The notes: generated from the letters alone by a model not told the origin. DNA of 55,459 nucleotides from an uncultured Bacillota bacterium (GCA_946499835.1 CAMMTJ010000003.1:1-55459), one strand, 5' to 3'; shown: positions 42,334 through 51,511, numbered from the stretch's first letter. Translations and numbers: made by a program.

Positions 42334-43038
42334 ATGGTTTATGAAAGTTTGGGAAATTTTGCAAATAAGATTTGTTGTTTTACCTCTTTTGTAAATACTG
42401 TGCAAGGCTTTCCTTTGCCACTGAGTAAGGAAGAAGAAAAAGTTTGGCTTGAAAAAATGGCAAATGGCGACAAAGAGGCAAGAGAGGTGCTTATAAGCAG
42501 AAACTTGCGTCTTGTCTCTCATATCGTAAAAAAATATACAAATTCATTGGAGGCTGACGATCTTATTTCTGTTGGGACGATTGGGCTTATCAAGGCTGTC
42601 GATTCTTTCAAAATGGACAAAAAGGTATCGCTTGCAACTTATGCTGCAAGGTGCATTTCAAATGAAATCTTGATGCTGATTCGTGCAAACAAAAAGCATA
42701 AATCAAACATATCACTCAATTCTGGCTTTGCTCCAAAAGAGGATAGTGACAATGTCGAACTTGAAGACATCATTCCTGCGGGTGAGGAGTATGACGTTGT
42801 CAAACAGGTTGAAACAAATGTTATGTTTGAAAAAGCGTTGCAGGTGATGCAAACGAAGTTGTCTGATATGGAGTTTGACATTATGTGCCATTGCTATGGT
42901 ATTTGTGGGAGAGAAAGAAAAACTCAACAAGAAATTGCAGATATTTACAATTTGTCGCGTTCTTATATTTCAAGAATTGAAACAAGGGCTCTTGGCATTG
43001 TGCAAAAAAATATGCACGTCGATATCGAAAAATCATGA
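42334..43038 (+). CDS. sigK: Late mother-cell sporulation sigma factor, pro-sigma-K
   Basis: The 234-residue sigma-70-family factor begins with a hydrophobic pro-sequence of about 20 residues, then GFPLPLSKEEE and region 2 (NLRLVSHIVKKYTN, DDLISVGTIGLIKAVDSF, LATYAARCISNEILM). Region 4 carries a helix-turn-helix (TQQEIADIYNLSRSYISRIETRA). The pattern matches Bacillus pro-sigma-K, including the start and the likely cleavage zone. The gene is whole, with no skin-type insertion. AAAGGGGG precedes ATG. SpoIVFB at 23.4 kb is the expected processing protease. Confidence 0.95.
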   Translation: MVYESLGNFANKICCFTSFVNTVQGFPLPLSKEEEKVWLEKMANGDKEAREVLISRNLRLVSHIVKKYTNSLEADDLISVGTIGLIKAVDSFKMDKKVSLATYAARCISNEILMLIRANKKHKSNISLNSGFAPKEDSDNVELEDIIPAGEEYDVVKQVETNVMFEKALQVMQTKLSDMEFDIMCHCYGICGRERKTQQEIADIYNLSRSYISRIETRALGIVQKNMHVDIEKS

Positions 43039-43056
43039 AAAATATCAAAAAAAGTG

Positions 43057-43086
43057 GAAAAATTTCAAAAAAATTTTTCTTTTTTG
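43057..43086 (+). terminator. Terminator after sigK
   Basis: A perfect 9-bp A/T-rich stem (43057-43065 with 43071-43079), a 5-nt loop and a T-run. Confidence 0.8.
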
Positions 43087-43088
43087 TT

Positions 43089-43116
43089 TTGAATTTTTTT
43101 GTAAACCTATTATACT
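43089..43116 (+). promoter_or_regulatory. Promoter of the DAC-like gene
   Basis: TTGAAT (43089-43094), a 16-bp spacer and TATACT (43111-43116). Confidence 0.55.
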
Positions 43117-43138
43117 GAAATTAAAAGGGAGAAAAGCA

Positions 43139-44506
43139 TTGGTTAAAGAGGAATTTTATAAGGTTGTTGAAAAACTGATTTTGCCTCTCTTCACTGGCTC
43201 ATTTATCAGCGGAGAAGAGTTGTCATCTGCTCGTGACAGTGAGGTGGCTTATGGCAAACAAAACTCATTGCTCATTAAAGCAGACAAGGCAGATGAATAT
43301 CGTCTTGTTTTGAAACGTGGACAACCTTTCAAGTCCTTTGAACTTAACCTGATGAAAGCAATTCTTTCTGAAATAAATTTCATATCTTCTCTCAAACTTT
43401 CAGATGAGAATTACATTCAAACTCTTCAATTTCATGCCATTGAAAAATCTATCTGTTTGAGCATTGCTGATGAGGAATCGGCAACAACCATGCTTGGTAT
43501 GATAAACGAACTTGTCAAATGGTCATCTCGAACATATGAGGGCAGACGTGTTGCAATCGGAATTGTGATAAATCAAAGCACATCACTTGCAGAAACCCAA
43601 GAAAATATAGGATATTCAGATTTTATGGACAGGGAGTTTTTCGCTCTTCTTTCTGACGGAAAAAGTTCTTATATCGAATTTGACAAGCACGGCATGCTTA
43701 TAAGTTCTGTCCAACTTTCAAGGGTGAGAAAAGCACCTACTATTGCTCCATATGAGTTTGAAAATATCGCAAACTATTGCTCTGACAAGAGAATAGGGCT
43801 TGTTCTTACAGAAAATGGAGATATACTCATTTTCAAAAACAGAAACTTGTTATTTGCAAAAAGAGGTGGCGTTTGGAACGTTTATTCTCATGAAGAAATC
43901 ATCCAACTTCTTGCAAAGAGGGGAAGTTATTCTCTCAAAGAAATCAGACGTTCAATTTATTACACCGCTCTTGATTCTTCATTTAAGTATGAAGGCGGAT
44001 GTATTGTTTATCTAAACAACGACTGCGTTGAAAGTGCACTTAATCATATAAACGCTCATGATATCCTTGATGAAAAATACTTTGAAATCAAGAAAAATCA
44101 GGTGCTTGCAAATGCTGGCAAACTTTACAACTTGCAATTCCTTTCACAAGTGGAGGCAGTGTATAATGTCTCTTATCAAGAATTTCTTGATGAACAAAAA
44201 TGTTACAAAGCAAAATGCCTTCGCAAAATGATTGCTGGAAAGTATTTCCATGAACTCAATCGTGCACTCCGTCAAGAACTTGTCGGCATGGATGGTGCGA
44301 CAGTTGTAGATTCTGACGGAACAATTATTGCTGTCGGGGCTATCTTGAAAATTGAGGCTGGCAGTGATGGCGGTGGAAGACTTGCGGCAGCCACAACACT
44401 TGCAAAATACGGCATTGCAATCAAGATTTCACAAGATGGAATCCTTAAAACCTTCTATTCTGACCGTAAAGCAGGAAAAGTCAAGACTTTGTTTACAGTG
44501 GGTTAA
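43139..44506 (+). CDS. DisA_N (DAC)-like nucleotide-binding domain protein
   Basis: The 455-residue protein has a long N-terminal region (about 1-340) of mixed alpha/beta character that I do not recognise. The C-terminal domain is patterned on diadenylate cyclases: DGATVVDSDGTIIAVGA resembles the DGA motif. The RHR motif position reads GGGRLAAAT, followed by GIAIKISQDG. Loss of the Arg-His pair makes c-di-AMP synthesis doubtful; binding or sensing of a nucleotide is an alternative. TTG 43139 is chosen as start because AAAAGGGAG lies 7 nt upstream; a longer upstream reading frame overlaps sigK and has no support. Confidence 0.7.
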   Translation: MVKEEFYKVVEKLILPLFTGSFISGEELSSARDSEVAYGKQNSLLIKADKADEYRLVLKRGQPFKSFELNLMKAILSEINFISSLKLSDENYIQTLQFHAIEKSICLSIADEESATTMLGMINELVKWSSRTYEGRRVAIGIVINQSTSLAETQENIGYSDFMDREFFALLSDGKSSYIEFDKHGMLISSVQLSRVRKAPTIAPYEFENIANYCSDKRIGLVLTENGDILIFKNRNLLFAKRGGVWNVYSHEEIIQLLAKRGSYSLKEIRRSIYYTALDSSFKYEGGCIVYLNNDCVESALNHINAHDILDEKYFEIKKNQVLANAGKLYNLQFLSQVEAVYNVSYQEFLDEQKCYKAKCLRKMIAGKYFHELNRALRQELVGMDGATVVDSDGTIIAVGAILKIEAGSDGGGRLAAATTLAKYGIAIKISQDGILKTFYSDRKAGKVKTLFTVG

Positions 44507-44528
44507 TCGTTTTGATTAACCTTTTTTA
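44501..44528 (+). terminator. Terminator overlapping the DAC-like stop codon
   Basis: A perfect 8-bp stem (44501-44508 with 44514-44521), a 5-nt loop and six T. The stop codon is in the left arm. Confidence 0.85.
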
Positions 44529-44570
44529 TTGCAAAGACTGGAAAAAGGATTGCTTATTTTTTGCTTGCGA

Positions 44571-44599
44571 TTGACATTTCTTTTTATGTTTGATATAAT
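44571..44599 (+). promoter_or_regulatory. rnpB promoter
   Basis: TTGACA (44571-44576), a 17-bp spacer and TGA-TATAAT (44594-44599): a perfect consensus with an extended -10. Confidence 0.95.
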
Positions 44600-44605
44600 A
44601 ATATA

Positions 44606-44934
44606 GTCAGTTATGCAGACAGTCGCATCAATATGATGAGGAAAGTCCGAGCATCAAGAGAACTGGGTGCTGGCTAACGGCCAGTGGAGGCGACTCTAAG
44701 GATAGTGCAACAGAAATAAACCGCCAAAAATTTTGGTAAGGGTGGAAAGGTAGGGTAAGAGCCTACCGGATGAGGGGAGATCTTCATCGCTCTGTAAACC
44801 CCACCTGATGCAAGGTCAAAAGGGCATATGTGCTTGTTCTCTCACGCCCTGAACGCACCGCTTGAACCTTTTGGCAACGAAAGGTCTAGATAGATGACTG
44901 TCAAATACAGAACTCGGCTTACAGCATAACTGAC
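44606..44934 (+). ncRNA. rnpB: RNase P RNA
   Basis: The catalytic RNA of RNase P matures tRNA 5' ends. Ends pair (44606-44616 with 44924-44934, helix P1). The universal core is present: GAGGAAAGTCCGAGC near 44637, ACAGAAATAAACCGCC near 44710, GGTAAGGGTGGAAAGGT near 44735, TAGATAGATGACTGTC near 44887 and ACAGAACTCGGCTTA near 44907. Length is about 329 nt. Confidence 0.97.
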
Positions 44935-44939
44935 AAAAA

Positions 44940-44970
44940 AGACAAACAAAAAAGTTTGTCTATTTTTTTT
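44940..44970 (+). terminator. Terminator of rnpB
   Basis: An 8-bp stem (44940-44947 with 44954-44961), a 6-nt A loop and eight or more T. Confidence 0.9.
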
Positions 44971-44991
44971 GTTTTTGGCAATAACTCTTTT

Positions 44992-46218
44992 ATGACTAAG
45001 AAAGAGTATATTGAAAAACTGAAAAATCTTATTGTAAATCGTGTGAAATTTCATGCACCGAACATTGCTGATGACAATGTGGACTTTGATCTTTTGGCAG
45101 TGGTTGGCATTGACAACAATTTGCCAATCTTTAAGTTTGACAAGCCACTTGATAAAATTTTTTATCAGGCTTTTTTGGATGCGAAAAAGGAGGTGCCTTT
45201 CAACCTTATTTTGACGGGAGAGCCTCTTGTAAGCGAAAAGAAGATTGCTTCTTTGAACAACACATTTGTTATGTTTGAGGCAGAAATGGGATCCTCTCTT
45301 CTTGCGAGCATTGAGAAATTGAATATAAATTATCGCTCAAACACTTCTTTCAAAAGTGAGATTGAAGAAGACTATATAAAAATAAACGACAAGAGAATTG
45401 AACTTGAATATATTCCTTACTATATGCACAAAAAGGGAAGTGACAACAATGTCCTCTTTGAAATAAGCGAGTTTCTTCTCAATGGCAAAAACTTTCTGTT
45501 GTCTTTCACAAACCCATACAAAAGCAAAAAAAGTGTCAGATTTGAAATAAATGTCACTTTGCCGAGAGGGTATTACATTTTCAAAAATGATGGCAATGCG
45601 GTTGAGATTGAAAGCCTAACTAGTCGTGATAAGGCATATTTCAACTATAACCTCAAAGGTGCAAAGTTCTCTTTTTCTTGTATAGGAGGGCTTGAAAGTT
45701 CCACTCATGCTTGCATCAATCTTTCTTTTCAAACTGAGCTACTGCCACTCGAACAGAAGAGGTTTTATTTCAACTATGGAGAGAACAAATACCTCTTTTT
45801 GTCTCCAAAACAAGCCAAAGATTTTTTTGATTTGTCGCAAAATAAGATGGATGAAATTTTTGATATAAAAATCAATTCCAAGAACAAGAAATTTGACGGT
45901 ATCTTTAATCGCTATTTGCCCCAAAAAATCTGGCTTTCATGGCTAAAAAATGATATAGATGAAGAAAGTGAAAATTTTTATCTAAAAACAAAACAAAATT
46001 TGCTCAAAAAAGTTGATGGCGGTGTGCAGATAAATGAAGAAATTGAGGGGCTCAAAGAAGTCCGTTTCTTCCGAAATTCAGGGTGGAAGAGAGTTTTTAT
46101 TGTGCCAAGTGAAAGCCGTTATCTTTTCGCTGACAAAACAAAATATTTCAACTTCACTTTGCTCACAAATGAAATTTTTGCAAAAAACAATGAAATTTAT
46201 TTGTCTTTTGGTCATTAA
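44992..46218 (+). CDS. Uncharacterised protein, possibly a relic of a GH94-type sugar-binding domain
   Basis: The 408-residue soluble protein is rich in beta strand in its second half. No family was recognised with confidence. A segment near residues 305-320 (FNRYLPQKIW after a run of strands) recalls the hinge between the N-terminal super-sandwich and the catalytic barrel of GH94 phosphorylases (NRWLPYQ), but no barrel follows. ATG 44992 is chosen over an upstream start inside the rnpB terminator. No ribosome site is visible. It lies between rnpB and rarA. Confidence 0.7.
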   Translation: MTKKEYIEKLKNLIVNRVKFHAPNIADDNVDFDLLAVVGIDNNLPIFKFDKPLDKIFYQAFLDAKKEVPFNLILTGEPLVSEKKIASLNNTFVMFEAEMGSSLLASIEKLNINYRSNTSFKSEIEEDYIKINDKRIELEYIPYYMHKKGSDNNVLFEISEFLLNGKNFLLSFTNPYKSKKSVRFEINVTLPRGYYIFKNDGNAVEIESLTSRDKAYFNYNLKGAKFSFSCIGGLESSTHACINLSFQTELLPLEQKRFYFNYGENKYLFLSPKQAKDFFDLSQNKMDEIFDIKINSKNKKFDGIFNRYLPQKIWLSWLKNDIDEESENFYLKTKQNLLKKVDGGVQINEEIEGLKEVRFFRNSGWKRVFIVPSESRYLFADKTKYFNFTLLTNEIFAKNNEIYLSFGH

Positions 46219-46230
46219 GTTTGTTATACT
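46201..46230 (+). promoter_or_regulatory. Near-leaderless promoter of rarA
   Basis: TTGTCT (46201-46206), an 18-bp spacer and TGT-TATACT (46225-46230). The ATG at 46240 would have only about a 2-3 nt leader and no ribosome site. Confidence 0.65.
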
Positions 46231-46239
46231 ACGGCTGAA

Positions 46240-47514
46240 ATGGACAACTTAAATAGACGTATTCCTCTTGCAGAAAGAATGAGACCAACAACATTTGAAG
46301 ATTTTGTTGGGCAAGAACATATTGTTGGAAAAAACAGACTGCTATACCGAGCAATCAAGTTTGGCACGCTTGGCAGTTGCATTTTTTATGGGCCTCCCGG
46401 AACAGGCAAAACGACTCTTGCAAATATCATTGCAAACAATCTCAAAGCAAACTTTGTCAAACTCAACGCGGTGACAAGTGGTGTGGCAGATGCCAAGAGA
46501 ATTATCGAGCAGGCAAGAACGGATAAGGCTATGCTTGGCATAGACACCTTTTTGCTTCTTGATGAATGTCATCGCTGGAACAAATCACAGAGCGACTGCG
46601 TTTTGGAAGCCATAGAAGACGGAAGTATTTTCTTTATAGGCTCAACGACAGAAAATCCTTACACTTCAATGACAAGAGCGATTGTTTCAAGATGCAGGGT
46701 GTTTGAGTTTAAGCCTTTATCAAAAAATGACATCGTCAAGACTTTGAAAAAAGCACTTGCAGATGAGGATAAAGGGCTTGGCAACATGCCAGTCATTTGC
46801 GATGAAGATGCCTTTGATTATTTTGCCTTTGCCTCAGGTGGTGATGCAAGAAGTGCTCTCAACTCACTTGAACTTGCAGTCATGACAACGCCTCTTGGTA
46901 AGGACAGAAAGATTCATGTTACCAAAGAGGTGGCAGAGCAATCAATTGACAGAAAAGCACTTTCCATTGATGAGAATATGTTTTATGACTTTTTGTCAGC
47001 CTTTTGCAAAAGTTTGCGTGGAAGTGACACAGATGCCGCACTTTATTATGCAATGCGCCTTATCAAAGCGGGTTGCGATCCAATGATAATTGCAAGAAGG
47101 CTTGTTGCACATTCTTCCGAAGATGTCGGTATGGCTGACAGCAATGCTATGCTTCTTGCCACAAGCGCTATGTATGCCGTTGAAAAAATGGGCGCGCCAG
47201 AAGGACTTATTCCTCTGTGCCATGCGATAATTTATGTATGCGAGGCAGAGAAGTCAAATTCAGTTGTGACTGCAATGCACTTTGCTGAAAAGGATGCAGA
47301 GTTTGCAACTGACAATCATGTGCCAAACCACTTGAAAAATCATCCAAGCACAAATGATGATGGCCATGGAAGATACAAATATCCGCATGACTATGGCGGT
47401 TATGTCAAACAACAATATTTGCCGGATAGTTTGAAAGATAGGGTTTATTATAAGCCAAGTCAAAACGGCAGAGAAAAGAATCTTGTTAGGAAAAAGTTTA
47501 GGGGAGATGAGTAA
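46240..47514 (+). CDS. rarA: Replication-associated recombination protein RarA (MgsA)
   Basis: The 424-residue clamp-loader-like AAA+ ATPase acts at stalled replication forks. Walker A is GPPGTGKTT at 51-59 and Walker B is DECHRWNKSQSD. The ENPY sensor loop and the C-terminal tetramer domain (HYAMRLIKAGCDP-like ALYYAMRLIKAGCDP, YPHDYGGYVKQQYLP) match the family. Length is normal. The next gene starts 2 bp after its stop. Confidence 0.96.
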   Translation: MDNLNRRIPLAERMRPTTFEDFVGQEHIVGKNRLLYRAIKFGTLGSCIFYGPPGTGKTTLANIIANNLKANFVKLNAVTSGVADAKRIIEQARTDKAMLGIDTFLLLDECHRWNKSQSDCVLEAIEDGSIFFIGSTTENPYTSMTRAIVSRCRVFEFKPLSKNDIVKTLKKALADEDKGLGNMPVICDEDAFDYFAFASGGDARSALNSLELAVMTTPLGKDRKIHVTKEVAEQSIDRKALSIDENMFYDFLSAFCKSLRGSDTDAALYYAMRLIKAGCDPMIIARRLVAHSSEDVGMADSNAMLLATSAMYAVEKMGAPEGLIPLCHAIIYVCEAEKSNSVVTAMHFAEKDAEFATDNHVPNHLKNHPSTNDDGHGRYKYPHDYGGYVKQQYLPDSLKDRVYYKPSQNGREKNLVRKKFRGDE

Positions 47515-47516
47515 AA

Positions 47517-48545
47517 ATGTTTGGTTTTAGAAATGACGGGAAAAAAGTCAAAGGAATGAATATTATTGACAAGGCTGAGCCTTTCTTTATGCCTCAGCGT
47601 ATTGACGCTGTCAATTATGTTACTGTCAAAATCCCTTGTGTGAGTTTGGATGAATTTATTTCACGCGAAAGAAAAAATGGAGTCAATTTCTCATATATGC
47701 ATATTATGATTGCAACCATTGTGAGACTGCTTTACACAAGAAAAAAACTCAATCGCTTTATCATGAGAGGGACAATATATCAAAGAAATTACATATCAGT
47801 TTCAATGGACATAAAGAAAAAACTTGAAGATGATGGCGAGCAGGTGACACTCAAATTTTATTTCACAGGCAGAGAAAATATCTATGAAATAAAAGAAATC
47901 GTTGACCAAGAAATTGCCAAAAACTTGGATGCAAAAGAAGAACACCAAACAACCAAAGTGGCAAAGAAATTTTGCGCACTTCCAGACTTTTTGTTCCGTT
48001 GGGGATTGGGGATTTGCATGTGGCTTGACAAACACGGCATGCTCCCAAAATCTTTGATAAAAGCAAGTCCATTCCATACAAGTTGTTTCCTGACAAATCT
48101 TAAATCAATCAAACTGGGACATATATACCATCACCTTTACAATTTCGGAACGACAACCATTTTCGTTTCTATGGGCAAAGAGAAAATGGAGCCAGTCGTT
48201 GAGAACAACAAAGAACTCAAAATTGCAAAAATCCTCAATCTTGGGCTCTCTCTTGATGAGCGTGTTGCTGATGGGCTGTATATGGGCAAAAGTCTTAAAC
48301 TTTTGCAAGATTTGATGGCAAATCCTGATGCTCTCAAAGACAGCATGCCAGATGATGGCTCAATACCAAAGAAACTTGTCAAGCGTAAACCTAAAAAGAC
48401 AAAAAAAGTCAAAAAGGTGAAGAAGGTTAAAACTGAGAAAAAGCCAAAAGCACCTAGAAAATCCAAGAAAATCAAACCTCTTTTGAACAAGACTCGTTTC
48501 AAACGCAAGAAAAAAGATGAAATTGCAAGTGAAGAAGGCAAATAG
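47517..48545 (+). CDS. CAT-fold (2-oxo acid acyltransferase-like) protein with a lysine-rich tail
   Basis: Residues about 1-270 resemble the catalytic fold of chloramphenicol and 2-oxo-acid acyltransferases. The signature near the end reads SLDERVADG, where E2 enzymes have DHRVxDG, so the catalytic His is replaced by Glu. Related clostridial proteins share this change. The last 60-70 residues are a low-complexity basic tail (many Lys-Lys-x and Pro), suggesting contact with nucleic acid or membrane. GGGGAGA in the end of rarA serves as ribosome site. The function is unknown. Confidence 0.75.
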   Translation: MFGFRNDGKKVKGMNIIDKAEPFFMPQRIDAVNYVTVKIPCVSLDEFISRERKNGVNFSYMHIMIATIVRLLYTRKKLNRFIMRGTIYQRNYISVSMDIKKKLEDDGEQVTLKFYFTGRENIYEIKEIVDQEIAKNLDAKEEHQTTKVAKKFCALPDFLFRWGLGICMWLDKHGMLPKSLIKASPFHTSCFLTNLKSIKLGHIYHHLYNFGTTTIFVSMGKEKMEPVVENNKELKIAKILNLGLSLDERVADGLYMGKSLKLLQDLMANPDALKDSMPDDGSIPKKLVKRKPKKTKKVKKVKKVKTEKKPKAPRKSKKIKPLLNKTRFKRKKKDEIASEEGK

Positions 48546-48547
48546 GT

Positions 48548-48576
48548 TTTACTTTTTTGCAAAAGTGTGATAGGAT
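48548..48576 (+). promoter_or_regulatory. Promoter of the small membrane protein-polA unit
   Basis: TTTACT (48548-48553), a 17-bp spacer and TGA-TAGGAT (48571-48576). GGAGGGG follows before ATG 48595. Confidence 0.5.
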
Positions 48577-48594
48577 AATTGTATCGGAGGGGAA

Positions 48595-48912
48595 ATGAAG
48601 ACAATCATTTATTTCATCTTGTCAATTTTGGTCATTTTCTATATATCTTGCCTGTGTGCTCTCAATATTGTGCCAGATATCGCAGGCACGGCGGGTGAGT
48701 TTTTGAATATTGTTGCAAAATATGGGGGACTGGTCATTATTCTTGCCTTTGCAGCAGTAAACTTCTTTGGAAACCCAATCAAAATCGTTTTCTTTATTTT
48801 GCTTGTAATTGTGGCAATAATCTATATCTTGACCCTCGTTGTTCCAGAATTTTTCCAAAACTTGTTTGGAGCAGGAGGAGGTGAGGCATTTATTTCATGG
48901 ATAAGTTTTTAA
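48595..48912 (+). CDS. Small three-helix membrane protein
   Basis: The 105-residue protein is almost wholly hydrophobic, with three likely membrane helices (about 3-25, 42-60 and 62-86) and a glycine-rich C-terminus. I recognise no family. GGAGGGG precedes ATG. Its last 16 nt overlap the polA start, so the two genes are translated together. Confidence 0.8.
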   Translation: MKTIIYFILSILVIFYISCLCALNIVPDIAGTAGEFLNIVAKYGGLVIILAFAAVNFFGNPIKIVFFILLVIVAIIYILTLVVPEFFQNLFGAGGGEAFISWISF

Positions 48913-51404
48913 TTGTTGACGGAAATAGTATTGCAAATAGGGCGTTTTATGCGATGCCCTATTTGTCTAATCGAGAGGGCAAACCTTCTGGGGCTATTTA
49001 TGGCTTTGCCAACATTCTTATAAAGATGATTGAGCAAGAAAATCCTACATATATTGCAGTCGCTTTTGACCATGCCAGAAAAACGTTTAGAAATGACATT
49101 TATGCTGATTATAAAGGGCAAAGAAAAGCGCCTCCACCTGAACTTATTGAGCAATTTCCTCTTATCAAAGAGATGCTGACCAAAATGGACATAAAAACAT
49201 ATGAATTTGAAAACATCGAGGCTGATGATATCATCGGCACCATTGTCAAAAGTTGTTCATGCCCAAAAATTTTGCTCTCTGGCGATAGAGACCTTTTCCA
49301 ACTCATTGACAAAAACACGATCGTTTGGCTTCCACGCAAAGGTGTGAGCGAGGTTGACAAAGTCTCGTTGTCAAATCTTAAAGATGTTTTTGGCGTTGAA
49401 GATCCTTATCAAGTGGTGGAAGCAAAAGCGCTTATGGGAGATAGTTCAGACAACATCCCTGGTGTCAAAGGTATTGGAGAAAAGACAGCACAGTCGCTCA
49501 TTGAAACTTATGGCAATCTTGACAATATCTACAAAAATATTGATCTGATCAAAGGCAAACTTGCCGAAAAACTCATCTCTGACAAAGACAATGCCTATAT
49601 GTCCAAAGTTTTGGCAACAATCAAGACTGATTGCGACATCAATTTCAATATTGAAGAGTGCAAGTTTAACTTTCCATTTTCACAAGAAGTTTACAAATTC
49701 TTCAAAGATATGGACTTCAACTCGCTCATTCGCAATGACAGACTTTTTGACAAAGTTTCTATAAATGAAATCAAAAAAGCAAAGACTCAAAAAGTTGGGT
49801 TAAGTGAGGATGCGTTAAAGAAAATTCACGAACAGAAAATTGAATTTGTCTCTTACGATCTTTCAAATATGACCTTCTATTTTGGTCAGGGTGACATATA
49901 TTTTCTTGATCAAAATTATGATATGTTTTCAAGTCCACTTTCTTTTGAACAAGTTTGTTTAAGCCTCAAAGACATATTTGAAAATGAAAAGATTTTGAAA
50001 TTGACATTTTCTTCAAAAGAGGATATGCACATCCTTGACAAGTTTGGCATAAAACTAAAAAATTTTGTTGACCTTGCTGTGCAAAATTATGTTATCAATG
50101 CAGGAAGCCATCTTTCAAATGACAATATTGAGGTTGATGAATATCTTTCACTGCACAATCTCTTCACAAAACAAATTGAAGAACTTGGCGTTGAAAATAT
50201 TTATCGTGAAATTGAAGTTCCGCTTATCAAAGTGCTGAAAAATATGGAAGACTATGGTTTCAAAATCAATGAAAACAGACTTGATGAGTTGTCAGGTGAA
50301 CTTGAAAACAAACTTTCCGCACTGCAAGAGGAAATCTTTGTTGAAGCGGATGAAGAGTTTAATATAAACTCGCCAAAACAAGTGGCGTATATATTGTTTG
50401 AAAAACTTGGCATAAAATCATACAACAATCGCAAACAATCAACGAGCGTTGGTGTGCTTGATGAACTTCGATATATTCCAATCGTGGCACATATTTTGGA
50501 CTGGCGAAAAGTTTCAAAATTGAAAAATACATATATTGATGTTTACAAGAATATTTGCAAAAGCACAGGGCCAATCATTCACACAAGGTTCAATCAAACA
50601 TTGACAAGCACTGGCAGACTTTCAAGCAGTGAGCCAAACCTTCAAAATATTCCAACCAGAAATGAGGAAGGGCGTGAACTTCGCAAACTTTTTATTTCAA
50701 AATTTGAGGGCGGAAAGATAACCTCTGCCGACTATAACCAAATTGAACTTCGACTTTTGGCAGATATGTCAGGAGAAGATCATCTTATTGAGGCATACAA
50801 AAATGGAGATGATATTCACACCTTGACGGCATCTCAAATTTTTGGAGTTGATGTGAAAGATGTCACTGCCAATATGAGAAGGGAGGCAAAGGCTGTAAAT
50901 TTTGGCATAATTTATGGCATAAGTGATTATGGGCTTTCTCAAAATATAAAAAGCACAGTTATGCAGGCAAAAAAATATATAGAGTCATATTTTGACAGAT
51001 ATCCAAAAGTTAAAAATTTTATGAACGACAATGTGGCATATGCAAAGGAGCATGGACTGATCAAGACCAAATTTGGAAGGGTGAGAAAAATCCCTGAAAT
51101 TTCTTCATCAAAATATCTGGTCAGAACCTTTGGCGAGCGTGTTGCCATGAATATGCCTCTTCAAGGCACTGCATCAGACATAATCAAAATGGCAATGAAT
51201 GATGTGTTTGAAGAGTTTGAAAAAAGAAAACTGAAAAGTCAACTTATTTTGCAAATTCATGACGAACTTATCGTTGACACATGTCCAGGTGAGGAAGAAC
51301 TTGTCAAAGAAATTTTGACAGACAAAATGCAAAATGTCACCACTTTGAAAGTGCCTCTTTTGGTTTCAGTTGGTCAAGGTGAAAGCCTTTATGACTGCAA
51401 ATAA
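48897..51404 (+). CDS. polA: DNA polymerase I
   Basis: The 835-residue enzyme fills gaps in repair and removes RNA primers. The 5'-nuclease domain (about 1-290) has VDGNSIANRAFY and GDSSDNIPGVKGIGEKTA. The middle region (about 300-420) lacks recognisable 3'-exonuclease acids, so proofreading is probably absent. The polymerase domain has DYNQIELRLLA (D612), the O-helix RREAKAVNFGIIYG and HDELIVD. GGAGGAGG in the preceding gene is its ribosome site. Confidence 0.97.
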   Translation: MDKFLIVDGNSIANRAFYAMPYLSNREGKPSGAIYGFANILIKMIEQENPTYIAVAFDHARKTFRNDIYADYKGQRKAPPPELIEQFPLIKEMLTKMDIKTYEFENIEADDIIGTIVKSCSCPKILLSGDRDLFQLIDKNTIVWLPRKGVSEVDKVSLSNLKDVFGVEDPYQVVEAKALMGDSSDNIPGVKGIGEKTAQSLIETYGNLDNIYKNIDLIKGKLAEKLISDKDNAYMSKVLATIKTDCDINFNIEECKFNFPFSQEVYKFFKDMDFNSLIRNDRLFDKVSINEIKKAKTQKVGLSEDALKKIHEQKIEFVSYDLSNMTFYFGQGDIYFLDQNYDMFSSPLSFEQVCLSLKDIFENEKILKLTFSSKEDMHILDKFGIKLKNFVDLAVQNYVINAGSHLSNDNIEVDEYLSLHNLFTKQIEELGVENIYREIEVPLIKVLKNMEDYGFKINENRLDELSGELENKLSALQEEIFVEADEEFNINSPKQVAYILFEKLGIKSYNNRKQSTSVGVLDELRYIPIVAHILDWRKVSKLKNTYIDVYKNICKSTGPIIHTRFNQTLTSTGRLSSSEPNLQNIPTRNEEGRELRKLFISKFEGGKITSADYNQIELRLLADMSGEDHLIEAYKNGDDIHTLTASQIFGVDVKDVTANMRREAKAVNFGIIYGISDYGLSQNIKSTVMQAKKYIESYFDRYPKVKNFMNDNVAYAKEHGLIKTKFGRVRKIPEISSSKYLVRTFGERVAMNMPLQGTASDIIKMAMNDVFEEFEKRKLKSQLILQIHDELIVDTCPGEEELVKEILTDKMQNVTTLKVPLLVSVGQGESLYDCK

Positions 51405-51466
51405 AAGAGAAAAATGTATTTTTTGTGCAAAACCAGTGAAAAATTTGAAATAACATTGTTTTTTGT

Positions 51467-51496
51467 TTGACTAAAATTTGTCTTTTGCGTTATAAT
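51467..51496 (+). promoter_or_regulatory. Promoter of ruvX
   Basis: TTGACT (51467-51472), an 18-bp spacer and TATAAT (51491-51496). It predicts a leader of only about 9 nt before ATG 51512. Confidence 0.8.
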
Positions 51497-51511
51497 CAAA
51501 ATGGTGAAATA

